Source: Streptomyces dioscori (GTDB lineage: Bacteria; Actinomycetota; Actinomycetes; Streptomycetales; Streptomycetaceae). Taken from it: a stretch of DNA of 64,000 nt. Below the pieces are notes generated by a model, which saw only the letters and a program-made list of their open reading frames with translations, made no database searches and was not told the origin of the DNA. Shown piece by piece: positions 25,619-34,504 of this stretch (within the stretch, counting starts at the first letter, position 1; every line of letters begins with the position of its first letter). A program made the position numbers and the translations under genes. Location of the stretch: assembly GCF_003024195.1 (NCBI RefSeq), contig NZ_KZ679038.1:248001-312000 (forward strand), read 5' to 3'.

Positions 25619-27178
25619 TCAAAGACGTACGGAACGGCTCTGGTCGGCCGGGCGCTGATCGGCCAGCGTCTTCTTCAGCTGCTCCCGCTGGATCTTCCCG
25701 GTGACGGTCCGGGGAAAGTCGCGGTCGGGGATGACGATCGGCTCGGCCATCGTCGCCAGCCGGCCGGCCGCTGACGCCCAGGCGCGCTGCCGGAACTCGG
25801 TGCCGGGGCGCAGCGACAGGACGGGCTGGAGGGTTCCGCTCATCTCCAGGACGACCAGTTCCAGAAACTCGGGGAATGTCTCCAGCAGGATGTCCTCGAT
25901 GCCGATGCCGCTGATGGCGCCGGAGACCTTGTCGACCTGCCGGTCGATGAGGGTGATGCGGCCGGTGCGCGACTTCGTTCCCCAGTCGCCGGTGTCCCAC
26001 CAGCGGTTGTCGGGGTAGTTCCGGGAGGTCAGGTCCGGCCGGTTGATGTAGCCGGAGAAGACGCCGGGGGTGTTGACCACCATCCGGCCGGGGGTGCCGG
26101 CCGGTACCGTGCGCCCGGAGTCGTCGACGATACGGACCCGGCAGAACGGGAAGTGCGGTCCGGCGGGATGCCCGCGCAGCAGTTTGGACCGCTGGATCCG
26201 GCGCAGTGCGCGCGTCACCCTCTGCGCGCCCTTCAGATGGCTGCGGATGGCGATGGGGCCGGTCTCGTTCTGGCCGTACACCTCGACGCAGACGGCGAAC
26301 CGGTGGGCCGAGCCCCCGAGCAGGGCGGCGACCGTGTCGGGGTGGATGACGTCGAATCCGGCGCCGAAGAAGCGGATCGAGCGGAACGCGCCGCCGGGCG
26401 CCAGGTGTTGCCAGGCGCGGAAGGTGTTGGGGTGGGTCTCCAGGTAGACGGGCCGGTGGCGCTTGAGCATCCGGTCCACGTTGTCCGGTGAGTCGTCCTG
26501 GAGGAGCAGGAGGGGTGCCCGCCGCATGAGCGCGGCGAGGATGCCGACCACGGTCCGGCCGTGCACCGGGGAGATGACCAGGGCGAGGTGTCCGTCCAGG
26601 CGGGACAGCCAGTGGATGACGGCCTGCACCCGGGCGTTGAACCGGATGCTGGCGCTGGAGCACTCGGCCAGTTTGGGGATGCCGGTGGTGCCGGAGGTGT
26701 GGACGATGACGTACGGGGCGTCGGAGGCCACCTCGCGGCGCCGGGTGATCCTGGGGTGGTCCGGGAGTTCGGCGGCGATGTCCCGCCAGTCGACGAGGCG
26801 GCCGATGTCCGGGAAGGTCTTCTCGCTGGTCGCGAGCCGGTCGTCGGTGGCGATCACGGCGGTGATCCCGGAGACGTTCTCCACCATCGAGGCGGCGACC
26901 GGGCCTGGCAGGGTCGGGCTGAGGAGGATGGGCACGGCGTCGAGCGCGGTGACGGCCGCGTAGGCGACGATGATGTCGGTCGGTGACTCCAGCCAGACGA
27001 CGCACCGCTCCCCCGGGACGACTCCGCGGGAGCGCAGGGCGGTGGCGGCCCGCGCGGCGGCGTCCGCTATCTCGCTCGGCGCGATCCGCTCGTCCCGGGC
27101 GGCGACGATGATCGGCTCGTGGTCGACGATCCAGGGCTCGGCGTCGCTGGGCAGAGCCAGCAGCTTGTCGAAGATCAA
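25619..27178 (-). CDS. Stand-alone adenylating enzyme (acyl/aryl-AMP ligase)
   Basis: A 519-aa ANL-superfamily enzyme. The P-loop is VIVHTSGTTGIPKLAE, the A5 motif EVYGQNETGP, A7 WWDTGDWG and the A10 Lys lies in TVTGKIQREQL. It is a paralogue of the ligase at 39.6-41.2 kb: both have HPNTF-x2-W, FD-x-IHP-x-TV and YGQ-x-E-x-GP. It activates a carboxylate as adenylate and passes it to CoA, a carrier protein or an amine. No carrier domain is fused. The initiation codon is TTG, preceded by AAGAGG. The aryl acid 3-hydroxyanthranilate made by this cluster is one possible substrate. Confidence 0.85.
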   Translation of the reverse strand: MIFDKLLALPSDAEPWIVDHEPIIVAARDERIAPSEIADAAARAATALRSRGVVPGERCVVWLESPTDIIVAYAAVTALDAVPILLSPTLPGPVAASMVENVSGITAVIATDDRLATSEKTFPDIGRLVDWRDIAAELPDHPRITRRREVASDAPYVIVHTSGTTGIPKLAECSSASIRFNARVQAVIHWLSRLDGHLALVISPVHGRTVVGILAALMRRAPLLLLQDDSPDNVDRMLKRHRPVYLETHPNTFRAWQHLAPGGAFRSIRFFGAGFDVIHPDTVAALLGGSAHRFAVCVEVYGQNETGPIAIRSHLKGAQRVTRALRRIQRSKLLRGHPAGPHFPFCRVRIVDDSGRTVPAGTPGRMVVNTPGVFSGYINRPDLTSRNYPDNRWWDTGDWGTKSRTGRITLIDRQVDKVSGAISGIGIEDILLETFPEFLELVVLEMSGTLQPVLSLRPGTEFRQRAWASAAGRLATMAEPIVIPDRDFPRTVTGKIQREQLKKTLADQRPADQSRSVRL

Positions 27179-27262
27179 GGGTGGCCTCTTCTCGGGCGGT
27201 GGTGGGACGAGCGGGGGGGTGGCGGCCTCACGGCGAGGGCGCGGCCGGTGGCAGGCCGGCGG

Positions 27263-27940
27263 TCACAGGGGGACGACCTCCAGCAGTTCGTAGACCACCG
27301 GGCCCTCCGGTTCCGCCACGGTCGTGGTGTCGACCGTCCGCAGGGCCTGCCCCTCGGCCGCCGCCAGCTCTTCGAGTTCGGCGCGGCCGGCGCGGCTGCT
27401 CAGCGCGATCAGCACCCGTCCCTCGGGCGCCACATGCCGGCGGGCCTCGCGGAAGTAGCGTCGGTGCGCGTCGTATCCGGGGTCGACATAGGCCAACTCG
27501 TGGACGTTGATGTCGAGTTCGGGCGGGGCCCACACATTGTTGGAGTGCCAGTAGACGACGTCGAAGGCGGGTGCGTCGCGCAGGCCGTCGAAGAGGTCGC
27601 TCTCGACGCTGGTCACCTGGTCCGCGACGCCGAAGCGCTCCGCGTTGAGCGCGGTGTTCCGGACGGCCGCGGGATTGAGGTCGGTGGCGTGGACGGCGCG
27701 GCAGCCGGCGAGCGCGGCACTGACGGCGATCAGTCCGGTGCCGGAGCCGATCTCCAGGAAGGTCCCGCCGACCGGGAACTTCAGCAGGTCGAGATGGGCC
27801 AGGCTGGATTTGGAGTCGGCCGGGGAGAACACGTCCGGCAGCAGGGTCCAGTGCCGGCCGCGCAGCTCGATGTCCGTCCGCTGCCGTACCTTCGCCCGGC
27901 TGGCTTCGCTGCGCCTGAGGGGCTGGGTGTAGTCGTACAT
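27263..27940 (-). CDS. SAM-dependent methyltransferase (HemK/PrmA-like)
   Basis: A 225-aa class I methyltransferase. FLEIGSGTGLIAVSAALAG is motif I and HATDLNPAAVRNTALNAERFG motif II. In place of the N-methyltransferase NPPY it reads YWHSNNVWAP, so it is not a plain HemK protein-glutamine methylase; O- or C-methylation of a small molecule is more likely. Its start codon touches the flavin monooxygenase stop with no gap, indicating co-translation. The gene is followed by 84 bp before the next adenylating enzyme. Confidence 0.83.
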   Translation of the reverse strand: MYDYTQPLRRSEASRAKVRQRTDIELRGRHWTLLPDVFSPADSKSSLAHLDLLKFPVGGTFLEIGSGTGLIAVSAALAGCRAVHATDLNPAAVRNTALNAERFGVADQVTSVESDLFDGLRDAPAFDVVYWHSNNVWAPPELDINVHELAYVDPGYDAHRRYFREARRHVAPEGRVLIALSSRAGRAELEELAAAEGQALRTVDTTTVAEPEGPVVYELLEVVPL

Positions 27941-29527
27941 TCAGCGCTCCGCGGGAGTCGTGGCGTAGTTCTCGATGTCGAAGCGGGCCAGGTCCTTGCG
28001 CAGCCGCTTGGTGGACCAGGGCCAGGTGACGAAGTTCTTGCCCTTCTCGTCGAGGTAGACGCTGGTGCAGCCGCCGTTGTTGTAGACGGTCGAGGCGAGA
28101 CCGCGCTGCACCTCGTCGTTGAACGAGCGGAACGGCTCGGGCCGGATCTCCAGGGCGTCGAGCCCGCGGTCGCGTGCGGTGCGTATCGCGTCGACGATGT
28201 AGTCCAGTTGGGCTTCGGCGAGCGCGAGCAGCGAGTTGTACATGACGATGTTCGGGCCGAGCAGCAGATAGGCGTTGGGAAGGGCCGGCAGGGTGGTGGC
28301 CCGGTAGGCCTCGGGGCTGTCGACGGCCCAGGTGTCGGCGAGCGTTCTGCCGTCGCGCCCGCGGATCCGTTCGGCGATCGGCGGGTGGCGCAGCTCGAAA
28401 CCGGAGCCGAGGACGATGACGTCGGCTTCGGCGCGCTCGCCGTTCGCCGCGACGAGTTCGCCGCCCTCGACGGCGGCGAGTGCGTGCGGGACGAGCCGGA
28501 CGTTGGGCCGGGACATGGCCGGCAGGTAGGTGTTGGAGAGCAGCAGCCGTTTGCAGCCGATGGTGAAGTCCGGGGTGAGCCGGGCGCGTAGGTCCGGGTC
28601 GGGCACCTGGCGTTTGAGGACGCGTTTGCCGACCGGGGTGAGCAGCCGTGCGACGCTCGCGCGGCGCATGACGAGCGCGAGCGACTTGAGGACGGCGTCG
28701 CAGATCCCGCGGAACAGCCGCTGCGTGAACGGTACGTGTCGGAAGAGCCGTTGGAGGGCCCGTGGGACCCGGAAGTCGAGCCGGGGCATGACCCAGGCGG
28801 CGGTGCGCTGGAAGACGTGCAGCTCGCGCACCTGTGGCTGTATCTCGGGGATGAGCTGGACGGCCGAGCAGCCGGTGCCGATGACGGCGACCCGCTTGCC
28901 GGTCAGGTCCACGTCGTGGTTCCAGCGGGCCGAGTGGAACACGGGCCCGGGGAAGGCGTCCAGTCCTGGCAGGTCCGGAATGATCGGCGCGTGGAGGAGG
29001 CCGGAGGCGAAGACGACATGCTGGGCGGTGTGGCGTCCCCGGCTGGTCTCCAGCACCCAGCGCCGGCGCTCCTGGGACCAGGAGGCGTCGAGCAGTTCGG
29101 TGTCCAGGCTCAGTCGCGGGGCCAGGCTGAACTTGTCGACCGTGTCCTCGATGTAGGACAGCAGCTCGGGCTGGCCGACGAAGTTCCTGCTCCACTCCGG
29201 ATTGGGGTTGAAGGAGAAGGAGTAGATCGGCGAGGGAATGTCGACGGCGCAGCCCGGATAGGTGTTCTCCCGCCAGGTCCCGCCGACCCGGTCGGCCTTC
29301 TCCAGGATCAGGAAGTCCGTGATGCCACCGCGTCGCAGTTTGACCGCTGCGGCAATTCCCGATAATCCCGCGCCGATGACGATGACATGCGCGTATCGTT
29401 CCCCGGCCGGTTCCCCGGGCTGTTCCGGAGTCGCGTGAGGATGGGCATCCGGTGTCCCGCCCCGATTGGCGTACGGGATCGCGTCCGGATTGATGTCCGG
29501 GGTCGCGTCGTTCGCCGATACGGGCAT
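27941..29527 (-). CDS. Flavin-containing / Baeyer-Villiger-type monooxygenase
   Basis: A 528-aa class B flavin monooxygenase. It has the FAD loop IGAGLSGIAAAVKL near residue 51, the BVMO-like fingerprint FPGPVFHSARWNHD (FxGxxxHxxxW) and the NADPH loop GTGCSAVQLIPEI. Such enzymes insert oxygen next to a ketone or oxidise N or S atoms. The first 40 residues are an odd Asp/Pro/Ala-rich extension (DINPDAIPYANRG, DAHPHATPEQ) that looks repeat-derived and lies before the Rossmann fold. The gene follows an SRPBCC gene by 46 bp. Confidence 0.9.
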   Translation of the reverse strand: MPVSANDATPDINPDAIPYANRGGTPDAHPHATPEQPGEPAGERYAHVIVIGAGLSGIAAAVKLRRGGITDFLILEKADRVGGTWRENTYPGCAVDIPSPIYSFSFNPNPEWSRNFVGQPELLSYIEDTVDKFSLAPRLSLDTELLDASWSQERRRWVLETSRGRHTAQHVVFASGLLHAPIIPDLPGLDAFPGPVFHSARWNHDVDLTGKRVAVIGTGCSAVQLIPEIQPQVRELHVFQRTAAWVMPRLDFRVPRALQRLFRHVPFTQRLFRGICDAVLKSLALVMRRASVARLLTPVGKRVLKRQVPDPDLRARLTPDFTIGCKRLLLSNTYLPAMSRPNVRLVPHALAAVEGGELVAANGERAEADVIVLGSGFELRHPPIAERIRGRDGRTLADTWAVDSPEAYRATTLPALPNAYLLLGPNIVMYNSLLALAEAQLDYIVDAIRTARDRGLDALEIRPEPFRSFNDEVQRGLASTVYNNGGCTSVYLDEKGKNFVTWPWSTKRLRKDLARFDIENYATTPAER

Positions 29528-29573
29528 GGGTTTCCCCTTGTCGTCGACCTGTGCGCGGATCGCGTTTCCGAGG

Positions 29574-30044
29574 CTATCCGGTTTCGCCGCGTTCCAGAAT
29601 CGCCTTGCTCAACCGCAGTTCCCGCTCGACGGACGTGGGCAGTGTGCGCCTGAGCACCGGGTCGAGCATCCACCGGGTGAAGGGATTGAAGCGGAAGGAA
29701 ATCATCCGGGTGGCCCGGATCCCGCCGTCCACGGGTTCGCAGGAGAACCGTGCGCCGAATTCCGCCATGCGGTGGTTGAACTTGTTCAGGGGCAGCGGAG
29801 CCAGCCTGATGTCGATGCTTTTGCCCGGGGTGAGCCGCATCTGGGCAATTGCTTTCGGCTCCGGAAGGCGCAGGCCGGGCAGCCGTGGCTGGAACTTGAA
29901 CTCGGTGAGATTGCCGTCCCTGCGCACCCAGGAGATCGCGCCGATCTTGTCGTCGACTTCGATGTACCGTTCCACGTCCAGCACAAAGCCGAGAAAGGCT
30001 TCCGGTGTACAGGCGATTGTCTGTTCCTTCTCCACCTTGACCAT
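29574..30044 (-). CDS. SRPBCC-fold protein
   Basis: A 156-aa START/polyketide-cyclase-like protein: the N-terminal strand VEKEQTIACTPEAFLGFVLD, the central ISWVRRDG and GNLTEFKFQPRLPG strands, and the C-terminal helix (RWMLDPVLRRTLPTSVERELR) form the usual helix-grip cavity. Members act as cyclases, dehydratases or ligand carriers. It is one of three SRPBCC genes in this window, each near cluster genes, and is not close to the other two in sequence. Upstream lies a perfect inverted repeat that may regulate it. Confidence 0.77.
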   Translation of the reverse strand: MVKVEKEQTIACTPEAFLGFVLDVERYIEVDDKIGAISWVRRDGNLTEFKFQPRLPGLRLPEPKAIAQMRLTPGKSIDIRLAPLPLNKFNHRMAEFGARFSCEPVDGGIRATRMISFRFNPFTRWMLDPVLRRTLPTSVERELRLSKAILERGETG

Positions 30045-30091
30045 GGCGTCACACTACCGGCTTGACAGCTTCTCCTCCTTCCGCATGCCGC

Positions 30092-30119
30092 CGATCTTTT
30101 CGGCCGACCGAAAAGATCG
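30092..30119. promoter_or_regulatory. Perfect 12-bp inverted repeat (operator or terminator)
   Basis: CGATCTTTTCGG, centre CCGA, CCGAAAAGATCG. It sits just past the stop of the DinB-like gene and 48 bases before the SRPBCC start, both on the - strand. The AT-rich arms in GC-rich DNA suggest a protein site; the position after a stop also allows termination. Confidence 0.6.
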
Positions 30120-30130
30120 CGTCACCGTCG

Positions 30131-30928
30131 TCATAGATAGGTTCGGGCGTGCAGCACGGCCAGTTCGGCCAGTTCGCCTTCGGCGGTCAGGGCACCTTCG
30201 GCGACGAGTGCGCTCGGTGCGTTCGGTGCGTTCGGTGCGTTCGGGCTGCCGCGCACGCGCCGGGTCGCGACCCGGCACCATTCCAGCAGCGGGCCGCGCA
30301 GTACGTCGGTGGCGTCGGCCGGACCGACCACGTGTCCGGTGCCGTCTCGTGCGGTCAACTCCAGCCGCAGAGTGCGACCTTGGGGCCGCTGCACCCGAGC
30401 CACGGCCAGCGCGTAGTTCAGGGTGGAGTGGCCGAGGGCGGCGATCCGGGGCAGCCGCGGCGTCTCGTGCACCGGAAGTCCCAGCGCGTCCCGGATGTCG
30501 AGGCCGTGCGCCCAGTGCTCCATGAGCCGAGCGGCCGCGAACGTCTCGGTGGTCATTCCGAAGCCCCAGGCCACGCGGTCCTCGGGGCCGCGCTCGGCCA
30601 GCAGGCGACGGGTCCTCGCCGCGGCGCGGTCCCACCAGCCGGTCAGGTCACCCGGCGAAAGCCCGTCGCCCCGGCGGCAGCCCGCGGCGGTGAAGTCCTC
30701 GGCCGTCGCAAACTGGGGCACGGTCTTCGTGAACGCGCGAGGCCCGTCGGCCAGGGTGTCCGCGGCGACCTCCTCGGTGTCGGCCAGATGCGCCACCTGG
30801 TCGGCGACGGTCCAGCCGGCCGCCGCCGAGGGCCGCCGCCAGTCCGCGTCCTGGAGGGCCGAAAGGAGTTCGGTGAACTCCCGCTGCTCGTCGGCCAGAT
30901 CGGCCAGTTCCTCCCGTACGGGGATCAC
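30131..30928 (-). CDS. DinB/maleylpyruvate-isomerase-like protein (TIGR03084 type)
   Basis: A 265-aa protein of the DinB-like four-helix metal-binding superfamily: ADWRRPSAAAGWTVADQVAHLADTE carries the first metal His, and MEHWAHGLDIRDALG the H-x3-D segment. Relatives use mycothiol or act as thiol transferases in actinobacteria. The tail has NAPNAPNAPNAPS, encoded by a 9-bp tandem repeat. The GTG start overlaps the stop of the upstream phosphotransferase (GTGA), so it is translated with it. The role in the cluster is unknown; a thiol-dependent isomerisation or conjugation is possible. Confidence 0.77.
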   Translation of the reverse strand: MIPVREELADLADEQREFTELLSALQDADWRRPSAAAGWTVADQVAHLADTEEVAADTLADGPRAFTKTVPQFATAEDFTAAGCRRGDGLSPGDLTGWWDRAAARTRRLLAERGPEDRVAWGFGMTTETFAAARLMEHWAHGLDIRDALGLPVHETPRLPRIAALGHSTLNYALAVARVQRPQGRTLRLELTARDGTGHVVGPADATDVLRGPLLEWCRVATRRVRGSPNAPNAPNAPSALVAEGALTAEGELAELAVLHARTYL

Positions 30929-32046
30929 AGCACCGCCACCGTTCCCGCCGAGCCGTCGACCGCGAGCGGGCGCCCCGACGCCAGACGCGCCAGCGCCGCG
31001 GCGCCCACCCCGGTCACACAGGGCACCCCCAACTCCCGGGCGACGATGGCCGCGTGGCACAGCATGCCGCCCTCGGCGGTGACCAGTGCGGCCGCCTCCG
31101 CCATCAGCGGGACCCAGTCCGGGTCGGTGTGCTCCGTCAGCAGTACCGCGCCGGGCTCCCAGCGCGGATCGTCGACGTCCCGCAGCCGCAGGCCCCGCGC
31201 GGTGGCCAGACCACCGGAGGCCGCGATGCCGCGCACGAGCTGGTCACCCCCATCGGGCCGCTCGGCGAGGCGCCGGTCGACCCGCTCGTCCGGCGCCTCG
31301 CCGAGCGCGGCCGTCATCGGGCGGAACTGGAGCCACACCAGCTTCTCATCGAGCTGTGCGAACTCCAGGTCGGCAGGTACGCCGAGCGCCTTCTGCAGCT
31401 TCGCGCACGCCGCTCCGACGGACTGCCCGCCGCTCTCCCACGCGGCGCGCTCCGAGCCTGCGGTACGGCCCTCGGGCGTCCACTCCTCCCAGGCGGGGGT
31501 GACTGCGCCGGAGACCAGCGTCTCCCCGCTGCCCTCTGTCCACTCCAGACGTCCCCGGCCGGGCCCGCGGCCCAGCCAGAGCCCGCTGCGTACCGGAGGA
31601 CGGAACGGCTGGAGCAGCACAGCCATCTCCACGTGGCCGGCTTCGACGGTCGTCCGTTCCCGGTAGGCGGCGACCCGGCCGCTGTGCGCCGACGCCCGGA
31701 CGGCGGCGATCGCCTCCGCCAACTCCGTTGCCGGGACGTCGAGTTCACTGCGGAACAGGCCGGCGTAGCTCAGGCCGGTGCCGTCCTCGACCGTGGCCGA
31801 GCTGCGCACCGCCCAGCGCGGCGCCACGGCGGCGAGCTTTGAGAGTGCGGCGGAGGTGGGGTCGGCGCCGACCGGTACCACCCAGGTGTCGGGGATCGCC
31901 GCCCCGACCCGGAGCAGCGCGGCGAGCCCCATGGCCTTGCCGCCCAGCACGCTCCGGTCACGGTCCCCGGCGTCCTCGGCGTATCCGGCGGGTCCGGCAG
32001 TCCCGAGGTCACCGGTGAGCCGCACCAGCCCGTCGGCGCCGCTCAT
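30925..32046 (-). CDS. PEP-synthase-like protein: compact ATP-binding plus phospho-His domains
   Basis: A 373-aa relative of PEP synthase, rifampin phosphotransferase and PigC/RedH. N-terminal part: VLGGKAMGLAALLRVGAAIPDTWVV and WAVRSSATVEDG are the ATP-grasp nucleotide motifs, but the domain is short. C-terminal part: EGGMLCHAAIVARELGVPCVTG is the swivelling phospho-His domain with the catalytic His. The PEP/pyruvate barrel or any acceptor domain is missing. Such proteins phosphorylate an oxygen using the beta-phosphate of ATP via phospho-His. Its partner is probably the 503-aa protein two genes upstream, which has the reverse composition. Coupled to both neighbours by four-base overlaps. 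Confidence 0.83.
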   Translation of the reverse strand: MSGADGLVRLTGDLGTAGPAGYAEDAGDRDRSVLGGKAMGLAALLRVGAAIPDTWVVPVGADPTSAALSKLAAVAPRWAVRSSATVEDGTGLSYAGLFRSELDVPATELAEAIAAVRASAHSGRVAAYRERTTVEAGHVEMAVLLQPFRPPVRSGLWLGRGPGRGRLEWTEGSGETLVSGAVTPAWEEWTPEGRTAGSERAAWESGGQSVGAACAKLQKALGVPADLEFAQLDEKLVWLQFRPMTAALGEAPDERVDRRLAERPDGGDQLVRGIAASGGLATARGLRLRDVDDPRWEPGAVLLTEHTDPDWVPLMAEAAALVTAEGGMLCHAAIVARELGVPCVTGVGAAALARLASGRPLAVDGSAGTVAVL

Positions 32047-32669
32047 CGTGGCGCCCTGTCCCGCTCCTCGGTCTCCCGCTCGATCTTCAGCGAGACCAGC
32101 AGATCGCGGTGCAGCTCCATCCAGACGTCGTGGTACGAGTCGCGCAGCACACCGGTGAACGCCTGCTGCTCGCCCCCGCGCAGGCGGGTCAGCGCGCGGG
32201 TGAGTCCTTCGGTGTAGCGCTCGAAGCGGGGTCGCACAGCGGTGAGCCGGTCCACGACCGGCATGGACTCCTCGTGCAGCGCGCCGAGTTCATCGATCCG
32301 TGCGTGGTCGTACGGGGAATCGGTGTGGTCGTTGGTCACGCCGTCGCGGAGCTGCCAGCGGGTGCACAGCTCCTTGAACCGGTCGTTCAGCGGCAGGAAG
32401 AGCTCGTACTCCGGTCGCAGACGGTCGCGGGCGTCGCCGGTGAGGTCTTCGTCCAGCAGCGCGGCGTGCCGGTCGCGTCCCTCGGTCGTGACGCGCCACA
32501 GATCGCGCCGCTCCATGTGGGTGGCGAGCCCGTCCGCCCGCAGTTTCTCCAGTTCGGCGAGCACGTCCTCGCGCGCGTAGCGGCTGCCCGCCACCAGGGG
32601 GTCGGTGGCGGCCATCCCCTTGAGGGCCAGCACGTGGAGCACATCGAACGCGGCGGTGTCGGGAAGCAC
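32043..32669 (-). CDS. Winged-helix (MarR/PadR-like) protein
   Basis: A 208-aa protein. Residues 1-75 form a winged helix (LHVLALKGMAATDPLVAG, YAREDVLAELEKLRADGLAT, wing MERRDLWRVTTEGRDRHAALL). The remainder is helical and resembles no common effector domain. It is located between the two phosphotransferase genes, and its stop overlaps the second of them. Either a local regulator or, given the tight coupling, a structural partner. Confidence 0.68.
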   Translation of the reverse strand: MLPDTAAFDVLHVLALKGMAATDPLVAGSRYAREDVLAELEKLRADGLATHMERRDLWRVTTEGRDRHAALLDEDLTGDARDRLRPEYELFLPLNDRFKELCTRWQLRDGVTNDHTDSPYDHARIDELGALHEESMPVVDRLTAVRPRFERYTEGLTRALTRLRGGEQQAFTGVLRDSYHDVWMELHRDLLVSLKIERETEERDRAPR

Positions 32670-32730
32670 GGCATCTCCCGTCGTCGTGGTCGGGCGGTCA
32701 AGTAGTCAGGTGGTCCTCGGTCACGGGCTG

Positions 32731-33006
32731 TCAGGAGGCGCGGTCGGCGCGCAGTTCGTCGAGGAGTCCGACGAGGTCGCCGACCGTCGCGGTCCCGGCG
32801 GTGCGTGGGTTGTCCACCAGCGCCACACCGAAGCGCTCCTCCAGGGCGAGCAGGATCTCCAGCGTGGCCAGCGAGTCGACGCCCAGGTCCTGGACGATCC
32901 GGTCGGACGGCCGCAGGTCCCGCTGGACCCGTTTGACCTTGGCGTAGATCTCCTCCAGTGCGGTGAGCGTCTCGCTGGGCGTCGAAGTGCGGTCAGGAAC
33001 GGTCAA
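32731..33006 (-). CDS. Acyl carrier protein
   Basis: A 91-aa discrete carrier protein. The phosphopantetheine site is the Ser in DLGVDSLATLEILLALEERFGV, flanked by the helix-1 segment LTALEEIYAKVKRV. It should carry the acyl chain activated by the fatty acyl-AMP ligase a few genes upstream. The start overlaps the end of the 503-aa phosphotransferase-like gene by 14 bases. Confidence 0.92.
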   Translation of the reverse strand: MTVPDRTSTPSETLTALEEIYAKVKRVQRDLRPSDRIVQDLGVDSLATLEILLALEERFGVALVDNPRTAGTATVGDLVGLLDELRADRAS

Positions 33007-34504
33007 AGATGTTCACCTCTCCGGTACTGCCATTGATGGAGACGGCCGTGCCCGCAGGCAGGGAGGCCGCTCCGGGGTAGCCCACGACGCACGGGATCCC
33101 GTACTCGCGGGCGAGGATGGCGATGTGCGACAGGTCGCTGCCGCGTTCGCTGAGCACGCCTTCGGCGAAGGGCAGCAAGGGGGCGATGTCCGCGTCCGCC
33201 GACGAGCAGACGATGATCACCGGTTCGTCGGGCAGGTCGTCCTGCGGGGCCATCACCGTGCCGGTGCCGATGCCGGGCGCCACGCCGCGCTGTTCCTGGG
33301 GTGTCGTGCTGAGCCATGGCCGCATGACGTCGTCGCCGGCGCTCAGGTCGAGGTGTTCGGGCATCGGGGTGGCGAGCGCCGCCCGGCAGGCCCCGACCCG
33401 CGGCCGGGCCCGTTCGATCCGTCCCGGTGAGGTCGCCAGGTCCGTGAACTCCCGCAGGGTCAGATAAGGCCACAGCCGCTCGGCGTCCTCGCCGAACGAG
33501 GTCGCCAGCGCCGGGAGCAGCCGCCGGTAGATGTGCAGGGTGCGCATCGCCAGCGACTTGGAGTGCTCGCGGCCGGCCATCATCTCGCCGACGGCGACCG
33601 CCAGGGCCCGTACGGTACGGCTGCGCCACGGGGACACCATTCCGGCCAGCGCCTCGGCCGGGTCGATCGGGGCCACGGCCGCCTCGGTGCCGCCGCTCGC
33701 CACCTGTTTGTGCCGTACCGCGTAGTCCTGCCACGGGGCGAGTCCGTCGGCGACCTCGTAGAAGGACGAGGACAGGAAGTCGCCCGGTCCGTGGGGGTCG
33801 AGGGTGGCGGCGGCGGTGTGCAGCCGGTCCCAGACGAGTTCGCGGGGCCGGGTCAGCCAGTGTGCGATCTCCTCGCCGTGCCGCAGCAGCTTGCCGTAGA
33901 CCCGGCGTTGCAGGGCGCGCACCGGTACCAGACCGGAGGTGGTGAGGATGTGCACCGCCCATGCCTCCTCCAGGACGGGCTGTGCGTCGCGCAGTACCCC
34001 GGCCAGGGCGATCGGGCTGTTCGTGGTGGTCGCGGCGCGCAGGCCCCATTCCAGTTCGGCGACCTGTTCCTCCAGGGCGCGCAGCCGCGGTCCGGCGTCG
34101 CGCATCTCCCGCAGCAGCCGGGCGGAGCCCGCCCACTGGCGGGTCCGGCCGGAGCGCAGGGCGGTGAGTTCGGCCGGGGAGTCGACGCCCTCGAAGTAGG
34201 CGTCGGTGACATCGCTGGGCTGAAGGCCGGGGATGGACGCGGACAGATGACAGTACGCGGCCAGGTTGTGGTAGGGGCGGCAGCCGAAGTAGCCGACGAA
34301 GACGTAGTGGCCGCCCTCGGCCCACGCGGGGCGCCCCCACAGCCGTCGGGCCAGGGCGCGGGTGCCGCGTTCCATCGGGTCGCCGACCAGCGACCAGGAC
34401 ATCGGCGAGAGCCGCTGGGGGGCCACCTCGCCGAAGTTGCCCGCCGAGTAGACGGTGAAGTACGGATGCGGATCGGTGTCCACCGACGCGGGTCGCCCGG
34501 TCAT
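32993..34504 (-). CDS. PEP-utilising-enzyme-like protein without ATP domain
   Basis: A 503-aa protein. The first 400 residues are mainly helical with aromatic-rich motifs (RLSPMSWSLVGDPMERG, AAYCHLSASIPG) and resemble the substrate-binding region of rifampin-phosphotransferase-type enzymes. The last 90 residues are a phospho-His swivel domain: SERGSDLSHIAILAREYGIPCVVGYPG. No ATP-grasp is present. Together with the 373-aa protein it would make one complete dikinase. In prodiginine pathways a single PigC/RedH polypeptide holds both parts and joins two building blocks after phosphoryl activation. ATG overlaps the previous stop. Confidence 0.78.
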   Translation of the reverse strand: MTGRPASVDTDPHPYFTVYSAGNFGEVAPQRLSPMSWSLVGDPMERGTRALARRLWGRPAWAEGGHYVFVGYFGCRPYHNLAAYCHLSASIPGLQPSDVTDAYFEGVDSPAELTALRSGRTRQWAGSARLLREMRDAGPRLRALEEQVAELEWGLRAATTTNSPIALAGVLRDAQPVLEEAWAVHILTTSGLVPVRALQRRVYGKLLRHGEEIAHWLTRPRELVWDRLHTAAATLDPHGPGDFLSSSFYEVADGLAPWQDYAVRHKQVASGGTEAAVAPIDPAEALAGMVSPWRSRTVRALAVAVGEMMAGREHSKSLAMRTLHIYRRLLPALATSFGEDAERLWPYLTLREFTDLATSPGRIERARPRVGACRAALATPMPEHLDLSAGDDVMRPWLSTTPQEQRGVAPGIGTGTVMAPQDDLPDEPVIIVCSSADADIAPLLPFAEGVLSERGSDLSHIAILAREYGIPCVVGYPGAASLPAGTAVSINGSTGEVNIFDRS

